From positions 372,001-436,000 of the forward strand of contig NZ_CP018863.1 of NCBI RefSeq assembly GCF_002849715.1: a DNA stretch of 64,000 nucleotides, read 5' to 3'. Under the pieces are notes generated by a model. It did no database searches, was not told the origin of the DNA, and saw only the letters and a program-made list of their open reading frames with translations. Origin of the DNA: Arthrobacter crystallopoietes. Lineage in GTDB: Bacteria; Actinomycetota; Actinomycetes; Actinomycetales; Micrococcaceae. Shown piece by piece: positions 54,083 through 62,053 of this stretch (within the stretch, counting starts at the first letter, position 1; each line of letters begins with the position of its first letter). Both the position numbers and the translations under genes were made by a program.

Positions 54083-55510
54083 TCAGCCGCGGGAGACGCG
54101 CACCATCTCGTCGCGCGGCACAACCTTGACCCGTTCGCGCTGGACGGCGGGAGCACCGCCGTCGTCGTTCGCCGCTGCGAAATCGGCACCGAGCTTGCGC
54201 TCATACTCATCCAGCTTCAGCCAGCCCTGCCAAGTGGTGTATTCGACACCGCGTTCTTCGAGCAGCTTGATGATGGCGTCCTCGCCGGGGTTCTTCGCCG
54301 CAGGCAGATCCAGCCGGTCCTCGAGCAGGAAACCGATGGTTTCCAGCGCGTCGCCCTTGGTATGGCCGATGAGGCCGACCGGACCCCGCTTGATCCAGCC
54401 CGTGGTGTAGATGCCCGGAACCGGATTGCCTTCGGTGTCGATCACCCGGCCACCCTCATTCGGGATGACGCCGCGGCGTTCGTCGAAACCGACCTCGGGC
54501 AGCTCTGAACCGAAGTAGCCGATGGCGCGGTAGACGGCCTGGACCGGGTACTCGACGATCTCACCGGTGCCCCGGACATTGCCGGTGCCGTCCAGCTCGT
54601 TGCGCTCGAATTTCATCGCGGCAACCTTGCCAGCGCCGTCGCCGGTCCCTTCGACGATTTCAACCGGGGTGTGCAGGAAATGCAGGTGCAGCCGGCGCGA
54701 CGCTCCGGTGTCCTGCTCCTCGACAAGCCAGTTGGTGAGCGTGTTGACCATTGTCTTGGTCTGGTTGTTGGAGCGGATCTGCTCGTCCGAACCTTCGTCG
54801 AAGTCAAAGTCCTCCGGGTAGAGGACAATGTCGACGTCGCGGGAATGGGAGAGTTCCCGCAGCTCCAGCGGGGTGAACTTCACCTGCGCCGGACCGCGGC
54901 GGCCGAAGACGTGGACGTCCGTCACCGGCGAGTTCTTCAGGCCCCGGTAGACGTTGTCCGGGATCTCGGTAGTCAGCAGGTCGTCGGCGTGCTTGGAGAG
55001 CACCCGGGCAACATCGAGGGCCACGTTGCCGTTACCGATGACGGCAATTTCCTTGGCCTCCAGCGGCCATTCACGGGGGACGTCCGGGTGGCCGTCGTAC
55101 CAGGAGACGAAGTCCGCGGCTCCGAAGGAGCCTTCAAGGTCGACGCCGGGAATGTTCAGGTCCGCGTCCTTGATGGCGCCGGTGGAGAAAATGATTGCGT
55201 CGTAGAAGTCGCGGAAATCCTTCAGCGTCAGGTCACGCCCATAGTTGACGTTGCCTAGGAAACGGATGTCGCCACGATCCAGCACCTTGTGCAGTGCGTT
55301 CACGATGCCCTTGATGCGCGGGTGGTCCGGGGCAACACCGTAGCGGATCAGGCCGTAGGGCGCGGGGTACTGGTCGAAGAGGTCGATGCTGACTTCGAAG
55401 TCGCGTTCGGCCTTGGTCAGAATGTCGGCAGCGTAGACACCTGCAGGGCCGGCTCCGATGATGGCGACCCGCAATGGGCGCTGCTCCCGGTCCGCAACTG
55501 AGTTAGACAC
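54083..55510 (-). CDS. fprA: NADPH-ferredoxin/adrenodoxin reductase FprA
   Basis: A 475-residue flavoprotein of the mitochondrial adrenodoxin reductase type, passing electrons from NADPH to ferredoxins. The FAD site is VAIIGAGPAGVYAADIL at residues 15-31; the NADP site is VIGNGNVALDVARVL; QYPAPYGLIRYGVAPDH is specific for this family, and IYTTGWIKRGPVGLIGHTK is near the C terminus. GTG 55510 follows GAAGGAC by 6 nt. TAGAAT at 55562-55567 (minus strand) is a possible -10 element. Monocistronic. Confidence 0.93.
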   Translation of the reverse strand: MSNSVADREQRPLRVAIIGAGPAGVYAADILTKAERDFEVSIDLFDQYPAPYGLIRYGVAPDHPRIKGIVNALHKVLDRGDIRFLGNVNYGRDLTLKDFRDFYDAIIFSTGAIKDADLNIPGVDLEGSFGAADFVSWYDGHPDVPREWPLEAKEIAVIGNGNVALDVARVLSKHADDLLTTEIPDNVYRGLKNSPVTDVHVFGRRGPAQVKFTPLELRELSHSRDVDIVLYPEDFDFDEGSDEQIRSNNQTKTMVNTLTNWLVEEQDTGASRRLHLHFLHTPVEIVEGTGDGAGKVAAMKFERNELDGTGNVRGTGEIVEYPVQAVYRAIGYFGSELPEVGFDERRGVIPNEGGRVIDTEGNPVPGIYTTGWIKRGPVGLIGHTKGDALETIGFLLEDRLDLPAAKNPGEDAIIKLLEERGVEYTTWQGWLKLDEYERKLGADFAAANDDGGAPAVQRERVKVVPRDEMVRVSRG

Positions 55511-55750
55511 TGATCGTCCTTCTTTCGGGGAATCCTCCTGCGCAATAGCGCACAGTTTCCTATTCTAAATGCCGCAGTCGCCCACGTCCTAAAACGGTGG
55601 TGTCGGACACAGGGCGTCGACCTATGCGAGGCCGCATAGCGGCGGACCATGGCAGACATAATCGAGTACCCGGATCGTGGCAAGGGCGGGCCCTCCACTA
55701 GGTGAAGTTGATAGCATCACCATGCACCGGAAGAAAATCCGCCCGGGCGG

Positions 55751-57790
55751 TCACTTTTGATGATTCCTTAGTCGTGCCAACCACTTCCTGGGCTGCAATT
55801 CTCCGATCCTCATCAGGCGGTGGGCATATCTTCTCAAGGAGAAGTGCGCGTCCCCGCTAGCCGGCAAATAGCCAGCGTCTGCCATCATCCAATTCGGAAT
55901 GTTCTCCATGGGACGCGGATACCGTTCCAGTTCCTCCCCATAGAGCCCGGGCTCAACCCCAAAGGCCCACTCTGGCGGTTCGTCATAGTTGTAGTCGATA
56001 TCCACGCTTCCGTCTGCGCTGATGGAAATCCTCACACTGAGCCAGGTACCGATGTCCGGGCGATACATCGAATCCTTAAGTTCCTCAAGAAGATCAAGGA
56101 CCTCCTCAGAAGTGCATGGCGATGTCGTTTCTCCTCCCGCCACGACATCGATAGACGAAGATCCGAATCCAGCCGCTTCAGCCCACCAAATTTCGATCCG
56201 GTCCCATCCCGGCTTCTGGGAGCTGACGACCAGTGAAACTATCTGGCTGACGATCCCTTGACCGGTAATGCCACTCGTCACTGATACCGAGGTTCCTGCC
56301 TCAACCTGCTTGCTCAGACTTTTTCCTTTGAGGGCATCCATCAGGTTACGGTGCCTCACCATCTGGAAAGCGGTCAGTTCGGCGACCGGTACCACGGCTT
56401 CGACGGTGCTCTGATCGATCTGGTGGTGCCAGTACCCCGATTGCTTCAGCTCTGCCATTAACTGTCCGCGGGCGAGCGCACTGCCGTCGCGCTCTCCGGC
56501 CCACCCGAGAGCGAATTCGTCGGCGCCGATACGCATGAGGCTGAAACCGTAGCCACGCCAGTGCGCGTTGATCTTAAATTCCTCATAGGCTTCCAGGTCC
56601 TCAAAGGGCACACCGCGGGTGAAGCTCCGGGCGGAACCGCATCCCGCCGCAGTCTCCTGCCACCCATCGCCGGGGGCCGACTCAGTCTCGCAGCGGAGCA
56701 GTATCAGCCTTTCCTTATCGCTATACGTCTGCGCCTCGTACCAACCGCCTTGCCAGAGCGCCCACTGGCCCGGATACGGCACTCCATAAGGCGAATCTAT
56801 GGTCGTGCGGACTTTGTAAGGCGCATTGGCCGTCGTGCGGACTTTATCCGTCGACGTTGTCCGGGCCGCCGGACGAGCCGTCAACGGACGAAGTTGGACT
56901 TCGCTCAGATCAACGACATCATCGCGGGCTGCAGCAGCACGGTACACGCCGGCATCTGACTGCTTCAGACCCAGCGACTCCGCCGATGAAGCGTCCTGGC
57001 CGATATAGTGCAGCTTGAAAGTCTCCTGCCCATCCTGGCTACGCTCTTGAGCCGTGATGCGCCAACGTAGCCCGCGGTATGTGCAGGTCCAGACAGCCTC
57101 AAAGACATCGGTAACCTCGCCGATGTCAACTTTCTTCCGCCACAGCCCGCGCGCCGTTTCGACCCACGGCTCCCAGAACTCGTCCTGGTCGAGCTCGCCA
57201 TCCTCCAGTTCCTCGTCATCGGGCTTCTCGAACGCGCACAATACAACGGCTTCGCCGCCGTCTACGATGTCGGCGAGATACGCGTTGAAATCCCACACTG
57301 CAACCGTTCCAAGCATGTCCTGCGGCAGTAACTTCCTCCGGGCCACCCGACCGTCCCATCCGACTGGCACCCAGCCAGTCGCCGTGTCCGGATGGACACC
57401 CAATAGGGTCTCGGCGCCCTGTCCGCTAATCCTCCATAGCTCCGCCCCGGCCGGCACCCGGACCGGGTCAAGGTAGTAAACCGGCACCGGCATGCCGCCG
57501 TCCCCGCTTTCGAATCCGGTCCAGGTATACGATGGACGGTCGCGCACCTCCGGTTCCACTGCATCCTGGAGCTCGCCTCCCGGCCCTCGAAACCGCAGAA
57601 CGTCCACGTACTCCGGCTCGGAGGGGAACGGCGAGCCTGCAAACGCCAGCCTATGGACTGAATGGAGCTGCGCGGGCGTCAGGCCGTCAACCTGTGCGGC
57701 CGGAACCACGTACCCTGCCAACAAATCAGCCGAGTGGCCCAGGAACTGTTGCAGATCGTGGATATGCACGGCTTTCTGCAGGATCGTCAT
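55751..57790 (-). CDS. 679-residue multi-module immunity-like fusion
   Basis: An uncharacterised protein without signal peptide or membrane segment, built from at least three modules. Module A (about 1-305) is unique. A linker with the duplicated decapeptide KVRTTANAPY/KVRTTIDSPY (316-335) follows. Module B (about 340-475) has GYGFSLMRIGADEFALGWAG and VEAVVPVAELTAFQ and resembles the product of the next gene upstream. Module C (about 525-640) carries DIDYNYDEPPEW and EELERYPRPMENIPNWM, the signature shared with other genes of the cluster and reminiscent of YezG/DUF600 immunity proteins. AAGGGA precedes ATG 57790. It is the last gene of the array and probably a fusion of former separate immunity genes. 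Confidence 0.65.
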   Translation of the reverse strand: MTILQKAVHIHDLQQFLGHSADLLAGYVVPAAQVDGLTPAQLHSVHRLAFAGSPFPSEPEYVDVLRFRGPGGELQDAVEPEVRDRPSYTWTGFESGDGGMPVPVYYLDPVRVPAGAELWRISGQGAETLLGVHPDTATGWVPVGWDGRVARRKLLPQDMLGTVAVWDFNAYLADIVDGGEAVVLCAFEKPDDEELEDGELDQDEFWEPWVETARGLWRKKVDIGEVTDVFEAVWTCTYRGLRWRITAQERSQDGQETFKLHYIGQDASSAESLGLKQSDAGVYRAAAARDDVVDLSEVQLRPLTARPAARTTSTDKVRTTANAPYKVRTTIDSPYGVPYPGQWALWQGGWYEAQTYSDKERLILLRCETESAPGDGWQETAAGCGSARSFTRGVPFEDLEAYEEFKINAHWRGYGFSLMRIGADEFALGWAGERDGSALARGQLMAELKQSGYWHHQIDQSTVEAVVPVAELTAFQMVRHRNLMDALKGKSLSKQVEAGTSVSVTSGITGQGIVSQIVSLVVSSQKPGWDRIEIWWAEAAGFGSSSIDVVAGGETTSPCTSEEVLDLLEELKDSMYRPDIGTWLSVRISISADGSVDIDYNYDEPPEWAFGVEPGLYGEELERYPRPMENIPNWMMADAGYLPASGDAHFSLRRYAHRLMRIGELQPRKWLARLRNHQK
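56786..56845. repeat. Tandem 30-bp repeat inside the fusion gene
   Basis: Two adjacent 30-bp units (56786-56815 and 56816-56845) are nearly identical, sharing GTCGTGCGGACTTT exactly. They encode the duplicated decapeptide of the module linker. A short in-frame duplication such as this can arise by slippage. Confidence 0.75.
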
Positions 57791-57806
57791 CAGTTCGATT
57801 TCCCTT

Positions 57807-58124
57807 CTACAGACCGGTGATACAACATCGATCGGATCGTACCCTTAGATTCGGCTTAGTCCCCCGGCTCGTAGACCCGATACCTTGACCCCTCCCAGTG
57901 GAGCGGCAGGCAAAATATCCAATGACCTCGCCAAGCGGCGGTGTCCCGTACCGCACGTAGAGCGCTCCCTCGGTTTCACCCGGCTCTACTACGTGAGCCG
58001 GAGGCTGATGCACTTCAAGAATTTCGGAAGTCTTGGTCAATTTGCCGGTAGCGCGCAAGGCGATCTGGGCATTCGGACAGGCAAGACTCGCCACGTCTAG
58101 CGCCAGGGCGCCAATCCCTTCCAC
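57807..58124 (-). CDS. Possible small ORF or gene remnant
   Basis: A 105-residue open frame in the 376-bp gap between the fusion gene and the next immunity-like gene. Its middle (GALYVRYGTPPLGEVIGYFACR) looks protein-like, but the C-terminal third (TSRGTKPNLRVRSDRCCITGL) does not. No ribosome-binding site is obvious. It may be a truncated relic of another immunity module rather than a working gene. Confidence 0.3.
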   Translation of the reverse strand: MEGIGALALDVASLACPNAQIALRATGKLTKTSEILEVHQPPAHVVEPGETEGALYVRYGTPPLGEVIGYFACRSTGRGQGIGSTSRGTKPNLRVRSDRCCITGL

Positions 58125-58166
58125 CCCTGCATGTCCCTGACATCCACGCAGAAGTTTGCTGGTTCC

Positions 58167-58553
58167 TCACCGCCAGCCCCGTTTCTTGTACTCGACGAAA
58201 TCGTCGCGGGTTTCCGTCTCCTGCAAATCTGTTAGGTCAGATACGGGCACCGTTACCTCAATATGGCCTGGTCCATTGAATGAGCACTTCAACCCGGCCT
58301 GCTCCAAGAGCGGCTTCAACTCGCGAAGTGCACGCTGCCAGTCCACGTCGGCATAGCCAACAGCCAGTCCGTCATCAGTAAACGCAATAATCGTCAGCCG
58401 GTAGCCCTTCCAAAACGCCACCGCAGCGATAGATTCCCATTTTTCTAATACCTTGTAGCTGAGAATCCGTGTGAATCTAAATTCTGCTGCTCCTACCGCT
58501 CCCCTCTTGGACCATTCTGGTCCGGGTGCGACCTTAGCGACCGTGGCCAGCAT
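58167..58553 (-). CDS. Immunity-like protein, module-B type
   Basis: A 128-residue soluble protein. Its core, FWKGYRLTIIAFTDDGLAVGY followed by IEVTVPVSDLTDLQ, aligns with module B of the 679-residue fusion (WRGYGFSLMRIGADEFALGW ... VEAVVPVAELTAFQ). The family has no name known to me; its place in the array makes it a probable immunity protein. ATG 58553 is chosen by that alignment; it lies within the last bases of the frameshifted gene upstream. A longer frame starts at 58634. Confidence 0.6.
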   Translation of the reverse strand: MLATVAKVAPGPEWSKRGAVGAAEFRFTRILSYKVLEKWESIAAVAFWKGYRLTIIAFTDDGLAVGYADVDWQRALRELKPLLEQAGLKCSFNGPGHIEVTVPVSDLTDLQETETRDDFVEYKKRGWR

Positions 58554-59108
58554 GATCGTGTGGTGTAGGCGGTTGGGAAACGAGCGGAAAGAGAGGCCCC
58601 CCATCCGGAGCTTGAAGGGATTCCACCAACTCATCCAACGGGACAGCTGCGTAATGGGTGAACGCCCTAGCCGCGTTCCGGAAACTGAACGCGGCCGAAT
58701 AGCGCACTCCCCCGCGGCTGCCCTCGATCACCGTCGGATATGTCCCCTCCGGTGATACTGTCCGGCCGCTGAATCTTTGGTCCGCGTGGTCCTCCAGCGG
58801 CAGAGAAGGCAGGGCCTGCTGTTTCCTATAACGGTGCGAGGCAATGTACAGGACACAGCGGCTCACAGGGTCTGCCGAGATCAAATACTGGGGCCGGCGC
58901 TCGCCATTGGACTGGTAAAGACGGTCGTAGACACATAGTTCCTGCCGGAGCACTTGATGACCATTCGGTAGTCTTCTTCATCAAAGGCCGACCAAATACC
59001 CTGGCGCACAATCGTAGGCCCGCTTCCATACCAGCGGGCTGCTGTCGCCAGTACCGTTTCGTCCAAGGCAGCAAGATCCGCGTGCGCTGCCTCCGTGCCT
59101 TTTTGCAT
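58534..59108 (-). pseudogene. Frameshifted paralog of the 183-residue immunity-like gene
   Basis: Two overlapping frames together match the product at 61032-61583. The first frame (59108 to 58881) gives ATAARWYGSGPTIVRQGIWS and EDYRMVIKCSG, like LVARWFGDPEPLWKDGRW and DNYGIVIQTGG. The second (58953 to 58534) gives PQYLISADPVSRCVLYIAS and THYAAVPLDELVESLQAPDG, like PDLICDSATNVLKFLLYSA and TYYGAAPLAQIRESMESADG. The switch falls near 58925-58945, so a 1-base indel has broken the gene. It could instead be a sequencing error or a programmed frameshift. Confidence 0.6.
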
Positions 59109-59120
59109 GACCGCAGACGC

Positions 59121-60260
59121 TTATAGGTCACTGTGCCGGATGACCACAGACGGGCCAGCCGGGTTGATCACCAGTTCACGGTCCGGGTTCCGGCGGATAG
59201 TATCCAGGACCCAGGCCGCATCGACCTCTGTGAAGCGGGCAGAAGAATCGAACGCTGCCACTTCGACACCGGACGAAAACACTGGGAGGACGGGCTGCCC
59301 CTCGGGACCGGCCAGCACCAGCGGGCCGCCGCCCTGGCCGGTTTGGTCCTTGTTGTCTGCAAGCAGGACCCGTGCACCCTGGGCAGACAGCTCCGCCACT
59401 GCGGGTGCTGCAGACTGCGTTCCAGCCGCAGCCTTCAGACGTGGATTGACCATGCTGGCCACAGCGAAATTAATCTCCGGCCGGCCAAGAGCGCAGGACG
59501 GTCCCGCAGGATCAAGATAGAGGTAATGCACCTCCGGGCTGCTGTCGACGAACCTTAACAGTTCTTCCCCCCGCTGCACCCAGGAGGCAGGCGGGCCCGG
59601 CCGCCCGGTATTGGCCCTGAATGCGGCCAGCGTCTCCTGCGAGGTGAAGGCCATCACCGCTGGGACTCCATTGGCCTCGACAATCGAGATGCTCGGCCTG
59701 TCGTTCCCGGCATCGGTAATGTCAAGGAGCAGTTCCGAGCCGATGATCTGGCGCAGGACATTGATAGCCGCCTGCTGGCTTGGATTGCGGCTGAACTCCT
59801 CGATCGCTTCCCGTACGAGGCGGTTGTCGACGCCGGCATCCGGAGCTGGGTGTTCCCCGTTGCCCCGGGGGACGTCCCCGGGTTCCCCGAGCCCGAAATC
59901 CGGCGCAGGCTGATCATAGTTGAAGTAGGTGTCCAGGTTGTAGCGCGCGTCCGGCCAACCGTGAGCCGAGACGTTGATAGCGGCGTTCTTCCACGACCTG
60001 CCATCAGTGCCTCCCGTCAACTGGTGCAGTTCAGCCGCGTCATTGAACGCAGTCGTACCCGGCTGCAGTTGGCCGGCATTGGTGCCAGACGCCCCCTGCC
60101 GTTCCTGAGTGATCCGCATCAGGATCGCGCCAGCGGACGGCTTGAGCTCGAGCACCATCCGGTCCCAGCCCGGTTCTGTGTTGACGGCCGAGAGCATCCA
60201 AGCGGCCAAGCTCTCAACCAGCTCCTGCTGGCGGACCATGATGGGCGTTCGTTCAGTCAT
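59121..60260 (-). CDS. Immunity-like domain fused to two SseB-like domains
   Basis: A 379-residue protein. Residues about 8-125 resemble the YezG/DUF600-like immunity domain (EPGWDRMVLELKPSAG; ARYNLDTYFNYDQP). Residues about 145-262 and 285-375 form two SseB-like domains: the first with AVMAFTSQETLAAFRA and VHYLYLDPAGPSCALG, the second with PVLPVFSSGVEVAAF and ELVINPAGPSVVI (a V-N-P-G/A-like end). SseB domains are common in polymorphic-toxin immunity loci. No signal peptide. It is separated from its neighbours by 12 and 45 bp. It may neutralise one effector domain of the upstream toxin. Confidence 0.65.
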   Translation of the reverse strand: MTERTPIMVRQQELVESLAAWMLSAVNTEPGWDRMVLELKPSAGAILMRITQERQGASGTNAGQLQPGTTAFNDAAELHQLTGGTDGRSWKNAAINVSAHGWPDARYNLDTYFNYDQPAPDFGLGEPGDVPRGNGEHPAPDAGVDNRLVREAIEEFSRNPSQQAAINVLRQIIGSELLLDITDAGNDRPSISIVEANGVPAVMAFTSQETLAAFRANTGRPGPPASWVQRGEELLRFVDSSPEVHYLYLDPAGPSCALGRPEINFAVASMVNPRLKAAAGTQSAAPAVAELSAQGARVLLADNKDQTGQGGGPLVLAGPEGQPVLPVFSSGVEVAAFDSSARFTEVDAAWVLDTIRRNPDRELVINPAGPSVVIRHSDL

Positions 60261-60305
60261 GTGTCTGTCGTCCTCGGGAAATGTTTGTCGGAACGGATCG
60301 ACGCC

Positions 60306-60830
60306 TCATAGGCTCGGCTCCTCGTACGGGATGCGTTCTTCGCCGAACACAACCTGATCATCGGCGGGGTCAAGGTACGGAACGGCTTCACCATGAGCGT
60401 TCAGTGAATCGACCATCCAGGACGGAATATTCTCCCGATACCGGGGAAAAATCACGAGCTCGTCCTGGATCGATTCCACCGAAAGAGGCATCCCGATCCC
60501 TTCCGAGATACGGTCCATGCGGTCCTGTGGGAAACGTTCAAACGATGCTTCCGCATCCCGACGCAGTCTCAGCCTGGCTTCGAACCAGGATCCTGTCCCC
60601 TTGCTGTAGCTCGCTACCTTGTCGTCATCGAGCAACTGCGGGTCAAACTCAACTTTGTCCGTGAAGTCCGTATTCTTCCAGCGGCAGTCCTCCCCGAGGG
60701 CTGATTCGGTCAGGCTCAAAGCGGTACCGAACATGTTGATCTCAAGGCGGATCTCTGCGGCTTGGGGATACTTTGCTCTGGCAAGGGTATTAAGCCCGCC
60801 CAATTCGGCGCTGCCGATCAGCTGTGCCAA
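60306..60830 (-). CDS. Immunity-like protein, YezG/DUF600-like
   Basis: A 174-residue soluble protein. The C-terminal block DELVIFPRYRENIPSWMVDSLN matches the array signature (Y/F-P-R ... E-x-I-P-x-W) also seen in three other products. The middle GTGSWFEARLRLRRD matches the GTWFSMTVEL block of the toxin-proximal immunity gene. The start appears to be TTG 60830, overlapping the stop of the remnant upstream; an ATG is not available at a sensible position. It probably protects against a toxin of the upstream type. Confidence 0.55.
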   Translation of the reverse strand: MAQLIGSAELGGLNTLARAKYPQAAEIRLEINMFGTALSLTESALGEDCRWKNTDFTDKVEFDPQLLDDDKVASYSKGTGSWFEARLRLRRDAEASFERFPQDRMDRISEGIGMPLSVESIQDELVIFPRYRENIPSWMVDSLNAHGEAVPYLDPADDQVVFGEERIPYEEPSL

Positions 60831-61031
60831 TGAATATCGGCCTCTCTTATTCCGGAAGAAAGCGGTAGACCGGCTTCGCGTCCCACGTTACCGCCGGCTT
60901 TACGGTCCCTTGCGGGCATCTTCAGCCGATCCCGGATCCGTAGTTCCGTCTCATACCAGGTGCGCGCGTTTTTGAATGACCGGCGTCGGTCGTAAGCCGT
61001 GCCACGAGTCGCCCAGCCTTTCTGGTCGTTG
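60818..61031 (-). pseudogene. Remnant of another immunity-like gene
   Basis: The minus-strand frame reads YDRRRSFKNARTWYETELRIRD, matching the YRRFRELRDAMFREGHGTWF ... VEL block of the neighbouring immunity gene in order but shortened, and then loses similarity. There is no start codon of its own in the conserved part. It is best read as a decayed copy. Confidence 0.4.
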
Positions 61032-61583
61032 TCAGGGGCGGGCGTATTCCAGGCTTGAGGCAGGAACTTTTCGGACGTCGGCAAATAGCGGCGAGCCGTC
61101 GGCAGACTCCATGGATTCGCGGATCTGGGCAAGCGGTGCGGCGCCATAGTAGGTGAACTCCACTGCATGGCCGTCCTGGGCAAGGGTGGCTGAGTGCTCC
61201 GACCCTTCGCTGGTCCAGGCGACTTCCCCCCGAACCCCTTCCGGAGTAGGAGTGATGGAAAAACCCGGTCGAACCAGTTGCAGGCTGTACGGCACCAGTA
61301 TCCGGTCCATACCTTGGCGCTGACGCCATTTGGTTCCGGCGGAGTACAGCAGGAACTTCAGGACGTTTGTGGCAGAATCACAAATCAGGTCCGGACCGTT
61401 TCCGCTGCGGTTGTTCTGAAAAATGTTGAAAAACACTTTGAGCCGGGGCCCGCCCGTTTGGATCACGATGCCGTAGTTGTCCGCGTCGTAACACAGCCAG
61501 CGGCCATCCTTCCACAGCGGTTCCGGATCGCCGAACCACCGTGCAACCAGTTGGAGATAGGCGGGGTCGAAGTCAGTGCTCAT
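61032..61583 (-). CDS. Immunity-like protein, second behind the toxin
   Basis: A 183-residue soluble protein: YLQLVARWFGDPEPLWKDGRW and NYGIVIQTGGPRLKVFFNIF in the N-terminal half, EGVRGEVAWTSEGSEHSATL and TYYGAAPLAQIRESMESADG in the C-terminal half. The family is unknown to me; a frameshifted copy lies at 58534-59108. ATG 61583 overlaps the preceding stop as ATGA, so it is translated with the first immunity gene. A dual immunity pair fits the dual toxin domains of the gene upstream. Confidence 0.68.
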   Translation of the reverse strand: MSTDFDPAYLQLVARWFGDPEPLWKDGRWLCYDADNYGIVIQTGGPRLKVFFNIFQNNRSGNGPDLICDSATNVLKFLLYSAGTKWRQRQGMDRILVPYSLQLVRPGFSITPTPEGVRGEVAWTSEGSEHSATLAQDGHAVEFTYYGAAPLAQIRESMESADGSPLFADVRKVPASSLEYARP

Positions 61584-62053
61584 TCGGCCGCACCTTCGCT
61601 GGTCAGCTTGTCCTTGAGCCACTGCGGGATGTGCTCGGGCCTTCTGGGATAGCGCTCCAAGTCCGCGGCGTATTCGTCATCGCCAATAGGAACATCCCAC
61701 TCCGGTTCCTGATCGTAGTTGTAACTGGCCCGCATGTGTCCATCCGGTTCCAGTTCCACTGTCATGGAGAACCACGTCCCGTGGCCTTCCCTGAACATGG
61801 CGTCCCTCAGTTCCCGGAACCGCCGGTAAGAGGGCCGCGGCGGGAATTCGCGCTCTTCAACCCCGTTCCGGTCCACAAAGATCAGGCCGCCTTGAACATT
61901 GCCAACGCAGTTCATCTCAATCTTCAACGACGTCCAGCCTGGAGCCGGAGCACCCGCCAGCATACGCGCGATTTCGAGTTCAAGTTCGTTGCGGCGGCCG
62001 ATCACGTCCGTTCCGGCGGTATCTGCGTTCACTGGTGGATCACTCCTGGTCAT
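61580..62053 (-). CDS. Immunity protein candidate directly behind the toxin, YezG/DUF600-like
   Basis: A 157-residue soluble protein. Core motifs: GWTSLKIEMNCVGNVQGGL (N-terminal strand), GTWFSMTVELEPDGH and ASYNYDQEPEWDVP, ending AADLERYPRRPEHIPQWL. The Y-N-Y-D and R-Y-P-R...I-P-x-W blocks are typical of the YezG/DUF600 immunity group as I know it. ATG 62053 overlaps the toxin stop (ATGA), the usual arrangement of a cognate immunity gene. It is the best candidate antidote of the adjacent toxin. Confidence 0.72.
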   Translation of the reverse strand: MTRSDPPVNADTAGTDVIGRRNELELEIARMLAGAPAPGWTSLKIEMNCVGNVQGGLIFVDRNGVEEREFPPRPSYRRFRELRDAMFREGHGTWFSMTVELEPDGHMRASYNYDQEPEWDVPIGDDEYAADLERYPRRPEHIPQWLKDKLTSEGAAE

